Positions 1 to 12,667 of a stretch of 63,180 nucleotides of DNA are shown in pieces (position 1 is the first letter of the stretch; every line of letters begins with the position of its first letter). Origin of the DNA: Acanthamoeba sp. SK_2022b. Its lineage: Eukaryota; Discosea; Longamoebia; Acanthamoebidae. The notes beneath the pieces are model-generated. The model searched no databases, was not told the origin of the DNA, and was given only the letters and a program-made list of their open reading frames with translations. The translations under genes were made by a program, and so were the position numbers. The stretch is from NCBI GenBank assembly GCA_027943245.1, contig JANDJZ010000270.1:1-63180 (forward strand). The letters run 5' to 3'.

Positions 1-1273
1 GCACTGCCTCATCCTGGGCCTCACCTCGCCCGAGGGCAAGAAGTACTACATCGCCGCCGCCTTCCCGTCGGCCTGCGGCAAGACCAACCTCGCCATGCTC
101 GTGCCCACCATCCCCGGCTGGAAGGTTCGCTGCGTGGGCGACGACATCGCCTGGATGTACGTCGGCGAGGACGGCCGCCTCTACGTATGCCCCCTCCCCT
201 TCGCTTTCGCTCTTTTCTCGTTGTCGTCTTCTTCGCTCTTTTTTTAATCGATTTGTTTATTCAATTTCTCTTTATTTTGGATATTTCACAGGGCGTCAAT
301 CCCGAGCGGGGCTACTTTGGCGTGGCGCCGGGAACGTCGGACTACACCAACCAGTCGGCCATCCAGACCATGCGCTCCAACAGCCTGTTCACCAACGTCG
401 CCCTCACGCCCGAAGGTGCGAACCGCCACAACCTCTCCTCTCGCAAAACGAAACCGATTTCCGAAACTAAACCGAGACATCACAATCGCAATCGCAAAAA
501 CAGGCGACGTGTGGTGGGAGGGCAAGACCAAGGAGCTGCCGCCGGTGCTCGAGGACTGGACCTACAAGCGCTGGACGCCGGACTGCGGCCGCAAGGCGGC
601 CCACCCGAACGCGCGCTACACGACGCCCGCCGGGCAGTGCCCCGTGATCGACCCCGACTGGGAGAACCCGCGCGGCGTGCCCATCTCGGCCATCATCTTT
701 GGCGGCCGCCGGTCGACCATGATCCCGCTGGTCTACGAGTCCTTCGACTGGCCGCACGGCACGTTCCTGGGCTCGGTCTGCTCGTCCGAGACCACCGCCG
801 CCGCCGCCGGCCAGGTCGGCGTAGTCAGGAGGGACCCGTTCGCGATGCTGCCCTTCTGCGGCTACAACATGGCCGACTACTGGCAGCACTGGCTCGACGT
901 GGGCGCGGCGCTGGGGGACAAGGCGCCCAAGGTGTTCTACGTCAACTGGTTCCGCAAGGACGCCAAGGGCCGGTGGCTGTGGCCCGGCTTTGGCGAGAAC
1001 TCGCGCGTGCTCAAGTGGGTGTGCGAGATGATCGACGGCGTGGGCGCACACAGGGAGACGCCCATCGGGCGCGTGCCCACAGAGGACGGGCTCGACCTCA
1101 TGGGCCTCGACATCGCCCCCGCCGACGTGCGCGAGCTGCTGCGCGTCGAGAGCGAGGAGTGGAAGCCCGAAGTGGCCGACATCCGCAAGTTCTACGCCAC
1201 CTTTGGCGACAAGCTCCCGGCCGAGCTGCGCCGCCAGGTCGACCAGCTCGAGCAGCGCCTCTCCTCCGCCTAG
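1..1273 (+). CDS. PCK: Phosphoenolpyruvate carboxykinase (GTP), C-terminal part
   Basis: Converts oxaloacetate and GTP to phosphoenolpyruvate, GDP and CO2, the entry step of gluconeogenesis. The N-terminus lies outside the window. Three exons are visible: 1-184, 292-415 and 504-1273, joined by two GT-AG introns of about 107 and 88 bases in consistent phase. The GTP-PEPCK kinase-1 loop [12 protein letters not shown] lies at 62-97 and is followed by the GDDIAWM segment. Exon 2 carries [13 protein letters not shown] and exon 3 carries [13 protein letters not shown] and [10 protein letters not shown], all typical of the GTP-dependent family and not of the ATP-dependent one. The protein ends in a short acidic helical tail. 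The 3' end converges on the aminopeptidase gene with only about 160 bases between stop codons. Identification is secure; cytosolic versus mitochondrial location cannot be judged without the N-terminus. Confidence 0.95.
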
Positions 1274-1435
1274 GCCAAGCCTGCTCCTTCTCTCATCCAC
1301 CGCCTGTCCCACTTCTCTTTCTGTAAATAACCAAAAACGCGTTTTTTGTTTTTGCCTCCAACCTTTTCGCTCTTTGTTTTGAGCAAGGCCTTGCTCTTCG
1401 TTCTTTCACGTGAGCTACGAACGCTGGGCGACCCC
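1274..1435. other. Convergent 3' intergenic spacer
   Basis: About 160 T-rich bases between the PEPCK stop (+) and the aminopeptidase stop (-). It must hold both 3' UTRs. No gene is seen. Confidence 0.5.
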
Positions 1436-4400
1436 TTACGATGACGAGGCGGCGGGAGCTGAGGCGGCGGCGGCCTTGTCCTCCTCCACTTCGCGCTGCT
1501 TGTCCTCGAGCTTGCGCACGGCGGACTCGAGCTCCTCCACCTTCTTCTTGAGCTGCGCGACCTCGTCGCCGGCGCCCTCCTGCAGGGACTTGAGCTTGCT
1601 GTCCAGCCAGGGGCCCGTCTGGTTACGACGAAACGCGAGTGAGTGAGCACGTGAGGAGCGATACACTCAAAAAAAAAAATAAATAAAATAAAAGAGATTT
1701 AAAATGTTTATAAATACCCACCTGGTTGGAGAGCAGCGGGCGCAGGGAGCGGATGGCCGAGGCGGCGTTGGCCGCTTTGAGAGTGACGAGGCCGGAGAGG
1801 GCGGCCTTCTTGATGCCCGGATCCTCCTCGCGCAGAAGCTCTGGCCATTGGGTTCAACACGCGGGTACAGCCGTGAGGACCCTCACGGGGGTGGTGGGCG
1901 ATGATGACGTTTTCGTCACAGCAATAATATGAAATAAATAATATAAATAATAAATAATAAATAATTGAATTTACCAGTGAGCTTTTCTACGGCCTCCTTC
2001 CTCTCGACGCGGTCCTTGTCGTACAGCCACGCCGTGCACTCAACGTAGGCGCTGATCACCGCCTCGCGCGCTGGATCGGCAACAACGCGCGCGATTCGGT
2101 GAGTTTCGCCCGTTCTTGACGTCAACAGCCAATGAGCGGGAGCGGGTGAGGGAGCGCGCCGTACAGTTGTCGGGGGTCTTGCCGTAGGGGAGCTTGGCCT
2201 CGAGGAACTCGCGCGCCTTGGGCAGCTTGGTACGGCCCAGCCCGCGGATGCCTCCGTTCCTCGTCCCTGCGCGACACACGCCGCACGCACGCAAGCGCGG
2301 GGGGGGGGGAGTCAGCCTCTCCCCTCTACTCCGCAAGTCGTCGCCGCCGCCGCAAGTGCGCAGGGAGAGGTACAGGAAAAGGGGGAGTCGAGCGAGGCAG
2401 CGGCAATGAGGACGTCGAGGTCCTCCTCGTTCCTCTGGTGGCCGAGAGCCTGCAGCGCCGCCCACTGGCCTGCACGCAACGCGTCAGGGGGGGAGGCATG
2501 CACACGCGCGACTCGGGGAGAGGTGGGAAGGGGAGGGGGTGAGGGAGGCCAACCGCGGTAGGCGTAGGGGTGGGCCTCGATCCACTTGCGCAGGGCGGAC
2601 CGCATGACCTCGTCCCTGCCGCGCAAAGTGAGAGACAGCACAGAAGGGGAGAGGGGAGAGAGGGAGAGGGGGAAAGGGGGAGAGGGAGGGGGGGGGCAAA
2701 GATGCCTGATGGAGGAGACGGCGTTGAGGATGGGCATGAAGGCGCGCGGCTCGGTCTCGGCGGCGATGACCTGCGCGAGGATCTCGGACACGAGCGCGCC
2801 GGCGTTCTTCTGCTCGGCCAGGGCCTTGGCCAGCTGCGCCCGCACGCCCCAGAAGGGCTCGGCCTGGAGCGCCTCCCGCAGGGCGCGGAGAGCGGGGCGC
2901 GTGCCCAGCTTGGCCAGCTCTTTCCCGGCCCAGATGCGGTTCCCCACGTCCTGCGTGTGCGTTGTGTGCGTGTGTGCGTGTGCGTTGTGTGCGTGTGCGG
3001 CGCGAGAGTCCAGCCAGCCAATCAGTCGAGACATTTGTGTCGACACGCACACGCTCGTGCGGCGGCGTACCTGGGCCTGCTTGACCGTGTTGGCGAGGAT
3101 CCCCAGGCCGGGGTTCATGTCCAGCGAGTACAGCACCTTCTGCTCGGGGTCGATCCTGTCAAAGTTCGACATAGATAAGTAAATAAAGTTCAAGATTAAA
3201 TTAAATGATATATAATAATAATAATAATGATAATGATAATTTAAGATTACGCCGTTGTTGCAGCTACGTTGCAACGGCGTGGCGCGTCGAATGGCGTACC
3301 GGATGGTCTTGGGCTTGGAGGCGACGCCGGAGAGGATGGCGGAGGCCTTGCCCGTGACGTCGTCCATCTCGACGGTGGCCCGGTGCACGGCTCCCGATTC
3401 GTAGACCACCTCCACCTGCAAGCGGTGGCGAAGCCCCGCGTGGGCCACGAGTCAGGGCCACCTCGGATCGCCGCGAAACGACGACGCGGCGTCGACAGTA
3501 ATAGAGAGAGGGAGGAGAGGAGAGGAGAGGCGACGCACGTCGAGATTGAACTCGAAGAGGCCCACGCCCTGCTTCTCGTCCTTCTGGGTCTGCTCGAAGG
3601 AGATCCGGACCTGCTTCTTCTCGGCCGAGTAGACCAACTTGCCCTTGAGCTTCGGGTAGCCGGGGCTCAGGAGCCACTGGCACAGCAGGCGGGCAGGCGG
3701 AAAACCCCCAGCCCCACGCGCGTGAGCGAGCTGGCCAAAGGCACGCGCGGAATGCGCTCTCCACCACAGGGAGGGGAGAGGGGAGAGGGGGAGGAGGGCT
3801 CACCTGTTCGAAGAACTTGGTGAGGTTGCGGCCGGACTGCTTCTCCAGCGCGCGCTGGAAGTCGACCGTCTCCACGAGCTTCTGGTGGTAGTCCCTGCGG
3901 CGCGCGGTAGGGCCCAAGCCAAGCGGCGGCCGGCGGTGAGCAGCTCCCCAAGGGCGGGCGAGCGGGTTGGGGGGGGGGGGGCGGAGGCGACGGCTCACCC
4001 GATGTAGTTGTGGACGGCCGCCCAGAAGTCCGAGTCGCCGACCAGGCACCGGAGCATGTGGATGCGCCACGCGCCGCCTGGCACGCGATGGCGGGAGAGG
4101 AGAGCATCAGCAGAGGGTTTGGGAGGGGGGAAAGAGAAAGCGATTGGGGCGGGCCGACAGCAGGGCAGCGCGCGCGAGTCGGCAGGCCAAAGGCGGGGGG
4201 CATACCGGGATAGAGGTGGTAGTCAAAGAGCTCCCACGAGCTGTTGTACTCACTGCGCGACGCGGTCGTTCGTGGTGAGCGGTGAGCGGTCGGTGGGGGA
4301 TTGCGCGACGGAGAGCGCTGATGGGAGAGGGGGGGAGGGGGGCTTACCGCGTGACGATGGGGCGCTGGTAGGACGAACACTCGGAGAAGTAGCTCGATGC

Positions 4401-4539
4401 GTTGCCCCACATTTCGTACTCGAACTCGTCGCGCTTGGCGTGGTGCTCCTCCATCCACACGGCCTCGATGTAGGTCGCCCACGATTCCTGCCCCCCCCCC
4501 GATGCACCGAATCAGCATGGCACGACCAAGCCATCGCTC

Positions 4540-4606
<67 letters not shown>

Positions 4607-5587
4607 TGTACCTTAAGCCAAGAGTGCTCAAAGTGGCGCATGACAAGCGCGTCACCAAAATAGCTGCAGGAGTGGGGAGGGAGGCGGGCACAGGGCGGTG
4701 AGTGGCCGCAGGGGAAAATGGCAGAGAAGGCGAGTTGAGAACGCGCGAGTCGAACCTGTGGGCCATCTCGTGGCAGTTGACGGAGTCCACGATGTACTTC
4801 CACTCCTGGGCGATGTTCTTGTCGAGCAGGAACATGTCGTCCCACGTCACCAGGCTGATGTTCTCCATGGCACCGGCTGCCAACGGTCGAATCAGAGTGT
4901 GAAGCACACGCACACACGCACACACGCACAAGTTGTGAGCGAGATCCCAGCATACGAGTTGTGGGGAGTGATGCGTTTGGGGGGGGGGGTGGAGTTACAG
5001 ATTTTGGGGACGACGATCTGGTAGTACTTGGAGAAGGGGAACGGATGGCCCAGCTTCTTGGTCATCCACCTCACCATCGACGGCGTCTTGTCGAACATGA
5101 GCCGCACGTGCTCCTCGGGAACGCCCTTGCAGGCGATGTAGGCGAGGGGCACACCGTCCACGGTCTCGTCGGAATAGGTCTCGAACTGTTGGCGAGAGAG
5201 CAGCGTTTGTTTGATTTGTGATTGGGCGAGGAACAGATCGACGTTAGCGGCGCCTACGCGTGCGCAGACCCGCGCGAGCACGCCACGGGCAGCCACTGCG
5301 GCGCGCCACGCGGGGAGATCGACGGAGGAGAGGGGGGATACCTCTCCGGCGGCGATGCAGGCCAGGTAGGACGGGCAGGGGAAATCGAGAAGCCAATGAG
5401 CGGTCTTGCGGCCGTCCTTGGTGACTTCGGACTGGAGCACGCCGTTGGCCACCAGCGTGTGGGACTCGTCCGACGTGAGCAGGAACTCCAGGCTCTGCCT
5501 CACCTGAGGGAAGTCCACGCAGGGCAACCAGTAACGAGCCCTGGTGGCAGCAGGCGGGAGGACCCGGCGAGAGTGAGAGGGCAGCAC

Positions 5588-5654
<67 letters not shown>

Positions 5655-6488
5655 GTGTGTGCGTGTGTGTGCGTGTGTGTGTGTGCGTGTGTGTGGTCTG
5701 GGCCTCACCTCTCGGTCTCGTTATCGGTGGCGGCGAACAGGGGGCGAGAGGGGTAGGCCTCGTCGGGGCACGACATCAGCATCCCGGTCACGGGGTGGTC
5801 CAGCACAAAGGCCACTGTAGTGGGCGCCCCCCCCCCCATGACAATTGGCGGTCAGGCCTCTTCCGGGCGGGTGGCTCTACGCGATCGCGAAACTGGAGAG
5901 GGGATGGGGGGAGGACGTAGTCGTACCATGAAGCTTGCACTCTTGGCCCTTGGCGATGGGCTCGGCCCAGGTGACGTTGATGAGCTCCCCGTCGTAGGTC
6001 CACACGAGCTGGCGGCCCTCCTCGCCCTTGACGTCCACGTCCGAGAAGCCAATGGCGTTGAGCGTGATGGTCCTGGAGGACAGCAGTCATTACTCGACCC
6101 GGCTACGAAAAGCTTCACCTTCTTCTTCTTCTTCTTCTTAGAAAGGGAAGTAGAAGCCACGCACCTGGCGGTGTTGTTGTTGGACACGAGGGTGAAGACC
6201 GCACGGCACGTAGCGCGACGCTCCCTGAGCTGAAAGTCATACTCGGCCTTGATGTGGCGCGGCTCCAGCAAGATGTGAGGCGCGTAGTGGCCTGTGTAGA
6301 GCAATAATTGGATGGAACCCACCACGTCATCAGATCAAGCGACTGGAAGAACTGTTGCTGCTGATCTGCAGATCTGCGCTGGGGGAGGCGGCAGACGTAC
6401 GACCGGAGCCAGCAAAGGGAAAGCCCTGTGCTCCCCCATGTGCGTGGGCACAGCCCTTTCCTCCTTCAGTACTCTCGTGGTGCGGCAT
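1436..6488 (-). CDS. M1-family zinc aminopeptidase with HEAT-like C-terminus
   Basis: A gluzincin that removes N-terminal residues from peptides. Exons on the minus strand carry, in order, an N-terminal beta domain ([19 protein letters not shown]), the GAMEN exopeptidase motif (near 4870) and the zinc site HEMAH (near 4775). The site continues across an intron into [19 protein letters not shown], giving the full HExxH-x18-E spacing. Downstream come alpha-helical repeats resembling HEAT/PBS-lyase repeats (about 2400-3100) and a charged coiled coil ending at TAA 1436-1438. I place the start at ATG 6488: exon 1 (6488-6401) uses a GTACGT donor and joins in phase 1 to the exon starting at 6291. 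The HEAT-like C-terminus without an ERAP-type domain resembles bacterial M1 enzymes, so a bacterial origin is possible but unproven. Several introns carry long microsatellites. Confidence 0.88.
4541..4608. repeat. (CGTG)n microsatellite
   Basis: A pure tetranucleotide array inside an aminopeptidase intron. Confidence 0.95.
5591..5695. repeat. (GT)n microsatellite
   Basis: A dinucleotide array of about 105 bases with scattered GC interruptions toward its 3' end, inside an aminopeptidase intron. Confidence 0.95.
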
Positions 6489-6723
6489 CGTTCGCTGGTG
6501 TTCTTACAAAACAGCAAGTCGATCCTACTCCGGGAAAATAGAAAAAAAAACGCAATTTGCGTATTAAAATAAAACAAAAAAGCAAAACTCATCTTTGTTT
6601 GCTTGTGATTGGCGTTGCCTGTGGTTCGTTCAGAGCATCCTCCTCACAAGCTTGGGAAACCACCGAGCACTATGGCACGAACGCTCAATTTGCCCCCACA
6701 ATTTGCACTTTTGCCGCCTTTTA
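6489..6723. promoter_or_regulatory. Divergent promoter region, aminopeptidase / FAD synthase
   Basis: About 235 bases separate the inferred start codons of two divergent genes. The stretch is A/T-richer than the flanking exons. It must hold both promoters if both starts are right. No specific element is claimed. Confidence 0.5.
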
Positions 6724-8199
6724 ATGCGATTGGCGAATGAATGGGGCACTGACGAATTGGTTTCGATTCGTGGCGTGTCGGTACGTGCTCGCTCTGCCGC
6801 TGGCTGCTCTTCCTCTTGCAGGAGGCGACAACCGATTTTTTCGATTTCTACTCCCGTCTGGAAGATCTCGCCGGAGAGGTCGAGCGGCGAACCAATCCTG
6901 CCCTGGCCGCGAAGGTGGCGCTCTCCCTCGCCACCATCGACAAAGCCTTTGACACCTACTCGTACCTCCTTCTCGCCCGCTCCTCTTCCTCTTGTCTCTA
7001 CTATTTGCGTGTAGCGTCTCTGACAAAGATGTGGATCTGTCCGCTACACGGCGAGTAGTGAGGAGGGTCTGGCGGTCAGCTTCAATGGAGGGAAGGACAG
7101 CACGCTCCTCCTTCACCTCATCCTCTATGCCTACCTTCGCCGTACGAGCTCTCCTCCATCGCTTGCGCCTTCTCCGCCTCATTTGCGACGTCGTTTGCCT
7201 CACAGGGAGGAAGGCCCAGGGCAAAGCGCCAGCAGTGGCCACGGGCGAGGAGGCGGGGGCGGCATCGACGTCGACGTCACAGACCACAGACCGATCGCCT
7301 TGGATGCGAATCCTCTACTTCTGGTTCCCCACCTGCTTCGCCGAGGAGACCCAGTTCGTCACGGACACGACGCAGAGGTAGTCGCTTACTACACCGACCC
7401 TCTACTTACATGCTTCTATTTCTATACTGAGTACGAGTTGTGGGGGGGGGCAGCCTGCGACTAGGGCTGGTCAAGTCGACCAAGACGTACAGGGAGGGGC
7501 TACAGGAGATCATCGAAACAGAGCGACCAACCATTCGGGGCATCTTCATGGGCACTCGACACACGGACCCCTCCTGCGGTGTGCCTTCCTCCTCCCCCCC
7601 CCAAACATCGACCCCCTCCCGACGTGTAGGACGTCGTTTCGTGTAACGTGGCACGGGCGCTCACAAAGGGTTGTGCGCCTGCAGCGCGGCTCGAGGAGTT
7701 CTCGCCCAGCACGCCGGGCTGGCCCGACTTCATGCGGATCAACCCCATCCTCGACTGGTCCTACTCGGGCACGCACGCCTCTCTTCGCCTGGCCCTGCTT
7801 GTCAGAGTAGAGGGAGGGGAAAGGCAGGGAGGGAGGGGGCACGAACGTCTTGAACGCGTTCAATGGAGAGGGGGGGAGAGGCTGATAGAGCGTGGGTGCA
7901 GATGTGTGGGCCTTCATTTTGGCGATGGGCATCCCCTACTGCTCGCTCTACGACAAAGGTGGGTGGTGGTCCTTCCCTCGCCTTCTGCATCAAGCTAGAC
8001 GAGGGCTGGTGTACTTATGTTATGTCATGTGTGTGCGACGCCTCTTCCCCTCCCTCCCCAAGGGTACACGTCGATAGGGGAGGTGAACAACACCAAGCCC
8101 AACCCGGCCCTCTTCACCAACGGGACCTACGCCCCGGCCTACACCCTCAAGGACGAGGAGCAGGAGCGCGCCGGCCGCCAGAGCCGATCCCCCGCGTAA
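6724..8199 (+). CDS. FLAD1: FAD synthase (PAPS-reductase-like domain)
   Basis: Adenylylates FMN to FAD. The exons assemble in phase: about 6724-6780, 6822-6961, 7059-7141, then the exon with ILYFWFPTCFAEETQFV, a short exon with KSTKTYREGLQEIIE and IFMGTRHTDPSC, then STPGWPDFMRINPILDWSYS, DVWAFILAMGIPYCSLYDKG, and the last exon with YTSIGEVNNT...PAYTLKDEEQERAGR. SFNGGKDSTLLLHL is the PP-loop of the PAPS-reductase fold, and MGTRHTDP plus the WPDFMRINP stretch are diagnostic of eukaryotic FAD1/FLAD1. No molybdopterin-binding domain precedes it, so this is the short, yeast-like form. The intron after DWSYS starts GC rather than GT (7769-7901). The ATG at 6724 is the best in-phase start seen, but a further upstream exon cannot be excluded. 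Confidence 0.9.
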
Positions 8200-8458
8200 C
8201 GCCCGCCCCATTTTTGTGGCACGCGTGCTTTCTTTTTTGCTTTGCCTGCACGCACGCACAACGAAGAGATCCATGCCGCCGCTGGACAACGAACGAACGC
8301 GCATTTAGGGGATTGGGGGGGGGGGGTAGAATGCCCTGGTGCTGTGGTGGTGGTGACCAAAAGCTTCATTCGTGCTCTCTCCCGGGGTTGGTCGAATAAA
8401 TCGAATAAATCATTGGAGGGGGGGCTGGTGGGTGGGGTGGGGTGGGGTGGATGGGGGT
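8200..8458. other. Convergent 3' intergenic spacer
   Basis: About 260 bases between the FAD synthase and beta-adaptin stop codons, with G-rich runs near 8310-8460. No gene seen. Confidence 0.5.
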
Positions 8459-11400
8459 CTAGAAGAGGGCGGGCGTGGAGCGGACGATGAGGGAGGAGAG
8501 GGAGGACTGGAAGAGGGGCACGAGCTCGAGGGCGGTGGTGCGGACGCAGCACTTGGCCAGCTCCCCGGCGAGGGTCAGCTCCACCAGCACCACCTCGCCG
8601 CCCGTCGTGAGGGCCTTGGACGGCAGCACCACCCGCGCGCTCAGGTACAGCACCTGCCGCCAGCAACGATCTCGCCGGTCAGGATCGTCTACGTCGTCTA
8701 CGGGAGGAGTTGGTGAGGGGGGGGGGGTGAGGGGCACCTCGTTGTCGTTGACGCGTCGCTTGGCGATGAGGAAAATGTTGTGGCGCTGCAAGAGGTCCGT
8801 GAGGGCGTTGGAGTCGGCGGTCACAAGCGGGCCCAGCTGCTGAACCCGCTCGCTCTCGTTGGGGATGTCCTTCCACGCCGCGAGGTAGGCCGACTTCTCG
8901 AGCGCGCCGTCGGGCGAGAAGAACACGTTGAGCGGGCACTCGGCCAAGAAGTAGAACACGTCCACGTTGTTCTTCACCGCCACGTGAATGGCCGGAGAGA
9001 CGGGCCCCTGTGGAGGATCACCGTGCGCGCGCAGCGCCGAGCGCACGAGAGGGCCTCAGGAACAGCGCCAGAGAAGCGGACAAGAAAGGGGGGAGGGGGA
9101 GGGACAGATCGATACCTCGTCGCCGTCAGCGCTCAGCGGCACGAGCACGTCGGCGGTCTGGCCAGGGGCGACGGCGGTGATGTCCAGGAGCGTCTTTGTC
9201 GGCTTGAGTCGGTAGCTGCGCATTTGGGGAGGACAAGCGGGTGAGCTGCCCCGGCGCGTGTGCGAGCGTTGTGTGGGAGCGGGCATGGGCGCGTACAAGT
9301 TCTTGTTGAACTGGAGCATGAAGCCGTCCATGGGCGCGTTGGAGTAGTTGGCAAGGGTGAGCGCGAGGACCGGGCCGGAACCGCCGCGGCGCACAAACGC
9401 GCCCCGCACCTCGAGCCCCTTGCCCTTGTCCGCGGTCAGCAGCACCTTCTTCTCCACCGCCTGTTGGGTTGAAGGCAACCAATCGACGGTAAGCCGGACT
9501 GTGCGAGAGGAAAGAGGGGCGGAGTGGAGCGGATCGCAAACGCACGGGTGTGGTGGGAGCAGGGCCGGGCGAAGACAGGAAGCCAAAGGGGTCGTTCGGG
9601 TTGACGGCCGGGCTGGAGTCGAGGTCGAGGAGCGAGCCCTCGCCTCCCCTCGGGCCGGTCTCCTGATCTGCACAGCAGCGGGCCCGCCATCAGCACGCCG
9701 ACGTGCGCGCATGCGACGCGTGGACAGGGGAGAGGGAGGGGGAGGGGGAGGGCGGTTACCTTCGTCGCCGTCGGATTCGCCGGTGATTCGTCTGCTGGTC
9801 TTCATCTCCGCTTTGCTGGGATCGAAGACCTGGCAACACCGAAGCAACACGCTCAGCGCCCGCCAGGGCCAACGGAGACGAAGGAGGGCACGGTGCTTAC
9901 CTTGACCTTCTTCTTGAGCTTGGACACGAAAGCCTGCGGGGGCTTGTGGTAGACCGAGGCGAGGGTGGCCATGTTGCTGATGAGCTCGTCGAGGAGCGCC
10001 GCGTCCAAAGGCGACGTGTCCTCCGAGATGAGGGGCTTCTCACCCAACACCACTTGCTGCGTGCGGCCAAGCAGAGGAGCAGAACCGGTGTCGGTGAGTG
10101 GGGGGGGGAGAACACGGTGGCCCGTGTGTCGACACGTGAAGAAGAGAAGGAAGCCGTACCTTGGCGGCCTCGGGGTCGGTGGAGAGGAGACGCCAGTACA
10201 CGTAGCCCCTGTCGCGAAGATCCGGGTTCTCGCTCTCCTTGGTGGCCAGCTCGAGCGCGTGCTGTTGTTTGTTGTTACATACATAGGCGCCGGTGACCGT
10301 CGATAAGCGATAGCACGCGACAAGAGAGAGAGAGAGAGAGGAGCAGTTTGTTCGTGTGGGCAGTGTCGACAAATGGACGCACCTGGACGATGTTCTGGGT
10401 GGTCTTGGGCTTCTTGAGGAAGAGCTTGACGCAGGAGGTGAGGAGCTGGAGCTGCACGGTGGAGTTCTCGTCCTGGAAGTTCTCGAGGAAGGTCTCCAGC
10501 AGGTCGTCCGCGTTCTCGATGCGCTCTGCAAAAGCCGATATGAGGCGATGCCACACAAAGCGCGCGACACGCGCCACATGCGATGCGGGCGCGGGGGGCA
10601 CGCACCGGCGTATTCGCCGATGATCCAGATCATGGACGCCTTGGCCTCGGGGTCGTCGAGGGTGTCGAGGTTCTCGCACAGGGTGGAGATGATGGACTCG
10701 TAGCGGTTGGGGTACTTACGGAAGATGTCCTTGATGACGATGATGGCCTCCTGGACCACGTAGTTGACCTTGGTCTGGATGAGCTCGAGCAGGACCTTGA
10801 TGCACTTCTCGGCGGCGCGATCGAGCTTGATGGCGCAGCGCCCGATCGCGCGCACGGCCTTGCGCACAAACTCCACGTCAACCTCGGTGGCGTACTCCTT
10901 CAGCTCCATGAGCACCTGCTCGATGGTGCGCTCGTTGACGAGCATGATCATGATCTCCAGCTTCTCCATCTTGACATAGATGGGATCGTTGTACTTGCAG
11001 AAGAACACCTGCGCGCCCAACGTGTGAGCGCCACTGCGCAGCCATCGCAGATTCGCACACAAACGAGCGCATACCTTCATCTCGTTCTGGAGCACCTGCG
11101 GCCTCTTCTGGATGATGAGGTTGATGTTGCGCAGAGCCACGTACTGGATCTCCGGCTCCTTCTGCAGCAGCGTTACTGTACATGACGTGCGGAACAGAAC
11201 AGCGCGTAAGTGAACCAGCCCATCGATCGTTGGCTGGTGAAGGGGTACCGAGCGGGGGCGTCATCTTCTTGCACATGTTCTTCACGAACTCGCCGTTGTT
11301 GATGTGCTCCAGAAGCCTCATCAGCACCTGCACCAGAGAGCCCAGTCAGCAATTTGATCTTCAGCTACGCAACAGCACTGACTGACTGACAGACGTACCC

Positions 11401-12667
11401 TGATGGTGGAGAGGACGACCGCCGAGTTGGCGTGGGCCAGACGAGGGGTCACTCTTTCCGCGATGGCCTCCGCCTCGCGAGAGTCGTCAGGTGTGTACTT
11501 GGACAGGGCGTGAAGGATGAACACCTGGCCCCACCTGTGGTCGCGTGGTAAGTGTCAGCGAGTTTGCTGCAAAGTGTTGCCTGCTGGCTCCTAGTGACGG
11601 GCAGTCCTACTCTGTGCATTCATTGAGCGCGGCGAGGAGCATCTTGAGGTTCTCTGTGTTGAGGCTAAAGACGTCCTCCTTGGCCGTTTCGTCGATTTCG
11701 GAGAGAGCGGCCACGGCGTTGGCGACGACCTGAGCAATCGAGCGCCAGTGAGACATAGAGGCTGCGCGAACCAAAACGAACCGGGTTCCTACAAAGGAAG
11801 GGCACTCTCGCAGATGAAGAATGAGTTGTACCATGGGGTTGGAGTCGGAGAGGAGGTCGCGCAGCATGTCCAGGAAGCCCTGGGTCTCCACAAGCTCGGG
11901 GTTGATGTCCCACACCTTGGCCACGCACACCGCTGCGGTCTTCCTCACGTAAGGATCGGCATCCTGCACAAGTGTACGAGCAAGCCAGCGAAAAATGTGA
12001 TTGCCGTGCATGTGAGTGGATGCTGGCGCCCTGAAGGACTGGTAGTCGAGAAGAGAAGAAGAAAAGAGCCAAGACTAGCAAGAAGTGAGAAAGAGCAAAG
12101 GAAGTGTACCTTGAGGCACTCACGCAGGGGCTGGCAGAGGTATTCTGTGATCTTGTCGACGCGGATGCAACCCATCGTTCTCACAGCGAGGGCTCGCACA
12201 AGAGGGTTGGGGTGTTGAGCGTCCTGTTCAGAGCAAGCAGCGAGAGCAGGTGATTGGTAATTTTGATTTGCGGGCCAATTGAGTCTACAGCGAGAGGAGA
12301 GTGATTATGAGCGAGAGCGGCTGAACGTACATGAACGAAGGCATTAACGGAAAGAATGGCAGTCTCGGGCTGCGTCTTGGCATAATTCATAATGTAGAGA
12401 TACACGAGCTTCTTCAGCTCCAAGTTGGACGTGCGGATGCACTTTACAACATCGGGGAACAGCTCGGACACGTCCTTGCCCACGGTCATGGCGGCAATGA
12501 CCTGAAGCAGCGAATGATTTTAATTGCGCTCTCTTTGCCATGGGGGCGTGCCGCGGTACCTTCTTGACAGCCTCCTTCTTCACATTCTCCTTAGGATTGT
12601 CGAGTTCCTTCTTCAACTCTTTGATTTCACCCTTCTTGGTAGTAGTGAAGTACTTGGAGTCAGACAT
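8459..12667 (-). CDS. AP1B1/AP2B1: AP-1/AP-2 complex subunit beta (beta-adaptin)
   Basis: Large subunit of a clathrin adaptor complex at the trans-Golgi or plasma membrane. The start ATG at 12667 begins [20 protein letters not shown], the conserved beta-adaptin N-terminus. Exons then give the HEAT-solenoid trunk ([46 protein letters not shown] segments) to about 10,380. The hinge exon (about 9546-9667) contains LLDLD, a clathrin box, followed by NDPFGF. The C-terminus holds the gamma-ear-like sandwich ([11 protein letters not shown]) and the platform subdomain ([28 protein letters not shown]). It stops at 8459-8461. The sequence does not settle AP-1 versus AP-2; many protists share one beta chain between both complexes, which is possible here. 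Confidence 0.93.

Noticed and set aside
467..1312. 281-codon antisense frame over PEPCK
   Set aside because: A shadow of GC-rich coding sequence; the sense strand is clearly PEPCK.
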